A stretch of DNA of 9,419 nucleotides from Ruminiclostridium sp. (GTDB lineage: Bacteria; Bacillota_A; Clostridia; Oscillospirales; Ruminococcaceae): NCBI GenBank assembly GCA_017550775.1, contig JAFZOA010000750.1:1-9419 (forward strand). Reading direction: 5' to 3'. Below are positions 7,965 to 9,419 of the stretch, piece by piece (the first letter of the stretch is position 1; every line of letters begins with the position of its first letter). Both the position numbers and the translations under genes were made by a program. The notes under the pieces were generated by a model. That model was not told the DNA's origin. It was given only the letters and a program-made list of their open reading frames with translations, and ran no database searches.

Positions 7965-9086
7965 ATGACAAGAGATGAGAGTTTGGAAATTCTCAAGGAG
8001 AAGCTCAACGAAAGGGAAATGCGCAAGGTCATTACGCAGGGATACAGCGATGTATCCCTGTCGGTAATGGCAAAATGTGCAACCACAAACGCGCGGGATA
8101 TGGCTGACAGCCTGTTTACGGTACAGTCAATAAACAAGCTGAGTGACGCATACCGGAGCGGTCTTATAGATGAAAAGGATTTTGACCACATAATCGAGTT
8201 CTCGCGGTTCCAGAAAAACAACGAGAAATATCTGGATGAGTTCCTTGACAGCATAAAAGATGATACACTGTATCATTCTACTGCCACCAATGCTTTTGTT
8301 TCGCTGGCTTATGAGGAATGTACCTATTCAAAAGCAGTGGAGATGATAAAGGCGGAGGTTTATTATCCTACGGAATATGCTTCGCTGTCGTTGGAGCCCG
8401 ATGTTGCCAGAGAACTTGACAAGCTCGGCGTTCAGCTTCGTGCCTGTGAAGGTTTCAATTATTACTATGATGTTGATGATCTGAAAACCTCGCTTGACGC
8501 AGGGGACGCGATATTTGTCAAGGACTACGATCTCGCAGTAAAGGTCAAGGAATATATGAATCTGCCGGATTGGGCGGAGTTCCGTGACAGTGCTGCGGAG
8601 ATCATCAGTGGAAATCTTGAAAGAAATGTTACCGGCGAGGAACTTGCATTTCTTCGTAATAAGTTCGTTAAGAGCCAATATGAAAGCAAGTTGTATGAAA
8701 AGATGCAGGGGGAATACGATAGCTTTATTTCTGACATAAAAACGAAGTCGCCGGACGAGATAGTTGATTCGGCATATCAGATAGTCACCAAAAAGGATAT
8801 TCTCGATTTTCTTGCAGGTCAGTCCCCGTCGCTCTCGGAAAAGCAGTATGCGGTGTTGCTGTCAAGTACAAATACGCTTGACGAGATATATGAGACTTGG
8901 TGTACGAACAGCGAGTTTCATGCGCTTTACGATATTGGATTAGCAATTGAGGAAACCGCCGATGATATACAGTATTCCATTGATCGCAGGAATGAAGAAC
9001 AGGCGAAGAAGCAGGAGCCGCAGACGGAGAGCAGGGAAACTCCAGCGCCGGAAGTTCAGCAGAAACCGAAGAATAAGGCGAGATAA
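7965..9086 (+). CDS. DUF3848-like mobile-element protein of unknown function
   Basis: This is a 373-residue, highly charged soluble protein without signal peptide or membrane segments. I chose the ATG at 7965 over the in-frame ATG at 7959 because only 7965 sits at a proper distance (7 bases) from AGGAGG. Residues about 243-340 resemble DUF3848: LYEKMQGEYDSF, then SPDEIVDSAYQ, K-x-D-I-L, a helix around KQYAVLL, and L-D-E-I-Y-x-x-W. That family is known from clostridial conjugative elements, often beside DUF3849 proteins, with no established function. Residues 1-240 are not recognised; they are mostly helical by composition, with a Tyr-rich stretch (FNYYYDVDD) and an IFVKDYDLAVKVKEYM segment. 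The tail from about 341 is Gln/Glu/Pro/Lys-rich, probably disordered, and ends in a basic peptide. It is co-transcribed with the giant gene upstream and the ArdC-like gene 20 bases downstream. The gene call is firm; the family is moderately sure. Confidence 0.88.
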   Translation: MTRDESLEILKEKLNEREMRKVITQGYSDVSLSVMAKCATTNARDMADSLFTVQSINKLSDAYRSGLIDEKDFDHIIEFSRFQKNNEKYLDEFLDSIKDDTLYHSTATNAFVSLAYEECTYSKAVEMIKAEVYYPTEYASLSLEPDVARELDKLGVQLRACEGFNYYYDVDDLKTSLDAGDAIFVKDYDLAVKVKEYMNLPDWAEFRDSAAEIISGNLERNVTGEELAFLRNKFVKSQYESKLYEKMQGEYDSFISDIKTKSPDEIVDSAYQIVTKKDILDFLAGQSPSLSEKQYAVLLSSTNTLDEIYETWCTNSEFHALYDIGLAIEETADDIQYSIDRRNEEQAKKQEPQTESRETPAPEVQQKPKNKAR

Positions 9087-9106
9087 GGACGAAAGGGGTT
9101 ATATTT

Positions 9107-9419
9107 ATGGCTATAAAAGGCTATTCTGCGGAAGAAAACTCTGCATACCGACAGAAGAAGCAGGAAGAAATGGAGGAGCTTTTCAAGCGCATTGACGAGG
9201 GTGTTCGCTCGGTATTCACTTCCGAAAAATACGTTGAATACCTGAAATTTTCGGCTAAATTCACGGACTATTCCGCAAATAATACAATGCTTATAAATCG
9301 TGCACGTCCCGATGCGTCCTTTGTTGCGGCTTACGGCAAGTGGAAGCAGCTCGGCAGACAGGTCAAGAAAGGTGAAGCCGGTATCCCGATACTGGCTCCC
9401 GTGCGGTACAAAACCGATC
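9107..9419 (+). CDS. ArdC-like anti-restriction / ssDNA-binding protein (3' partial)
   Basis: The first 104 codons of a gene that runs off the right edge. The ATG at 9107 follows AAAGGGG (9092-9098) by 8 bases, and an in-frame TAA at 9074 with no other start in between makes it the only choice. After a charged helix of about 45 residues, the protein shows the ArdC N-terminal pattern: F-T-D-Y-S-A-N-N-T-M-L-I, then R-P-D-A-S-F-V-A-A-Y, then W-K-Q-L-G-R-Q-V-K-K-G-E, then G-I-P-I-L-A-P-V. In plasmid pSa, ArdC binds single-stranded DNA and protects incoming DNA against host endonucleases. Many family members add a C-terminal zincin-like metalloprotease domain, which cannot be seen here because of the cut. 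Co-location with a DarB-like methyltransferase-helicase supports an anti-restriction role during transfer. It could instead be a primase-fused ArdC protein. Confidence 0.9.
   Translation, partial: MAIKGYSAEENSAYRQKKQEEMEELFKRIDEGVRSVFTSEKYVEYLKFSAKFTDYSANNTMLINRARPDASFVAAYGKWKQLGRQVKKGEAGIPILAPVRYKTD

Noticed and set aside
9087..9106. Possible promoter or terminator between the second and third genes
   Set aside because: The gap is 20 bases, filled by a ribosome binding site and an AT-rich spacer. There is no hairpin and no room for -35/-10 boxes.
8947..9195. An 82-codon plus-strand frame bridging the end of the second gene and the start of the ArdC-like gene
   Set aside because: It is an Arg-rich low-complexity translation created by reading GAA/AAG-rich tail codons out of frame. 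It has no function of its own and overlaps two well-supported genes.

Overview
The window is a tightly packed stretch of three co-directional genes on the + strand, cut at both ends. It looks like the accessory or transfer cargo of an integrative and conjugative element (or conjugative plasmid) from a Gram-positive gut-type clostridial host such as Ruminococcus or Eubacterium. The reasons are a textbook AGGAGG ribosome binding site, frequent ATA isoleucine codons, and the family content: a giant methyltransferase-helicase protein, a small DUF3848-like protein and an ArdC-like protein, a combination typical of clostridial mobile elements. The host is an inference from gene families and style, not a direct identification.

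Bases 1-7953 hold one giant reading frame, open at the left edge, encoding at least 2650 residues. Residue numbers below count from the ATG at 25, which is probably internal. In order it carries: an unassigned N-terminal part; two copies of a ~100-residue module (residues 156-258 and 381-479); an acidic Glu/Pro linker; three tandem copies of a ~115-residue domain (577-912); a second long acidic linker; an N6-adenine methyltransferase domain (about 1090-1290); a conserved bridging region; an SF2/SNF2-type helicase with Walker A, DEAH and C-terminal motifs (about 1775-2300); a helical C-terminal region; and an acidic tail ending in a short basic peptide.

Bases 7965-9086 encode a 373-residue soluble protein whose C-terminal third resembles DUF3848. 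Its ribosome binding site overlaps the stop codon of the giant gene. After a 20-base gap, bases 9107-9419 encode the start of an ArdC-like protein with the conserved ArdC N-terminal single-stranded-DNA-binding domain. This gene runs off the right edge.

The three genes are almost certainly one transcription unit; no promoter or terminator is visible between them. The likely joint role is protection of incoming element DNA in a new host: a DarB-like methyltransferase-helicase beside an ArdC-like anti-restriction protein. This fits the 'polyvalent protein' concept for phage and conjugative-element proteins proposed by Aravind and colleagues. I see no tRNA, rRNA, CRISPR array, insertion sequence, attachment site or origin. 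No non-coding stretch exceeds 20 bases.
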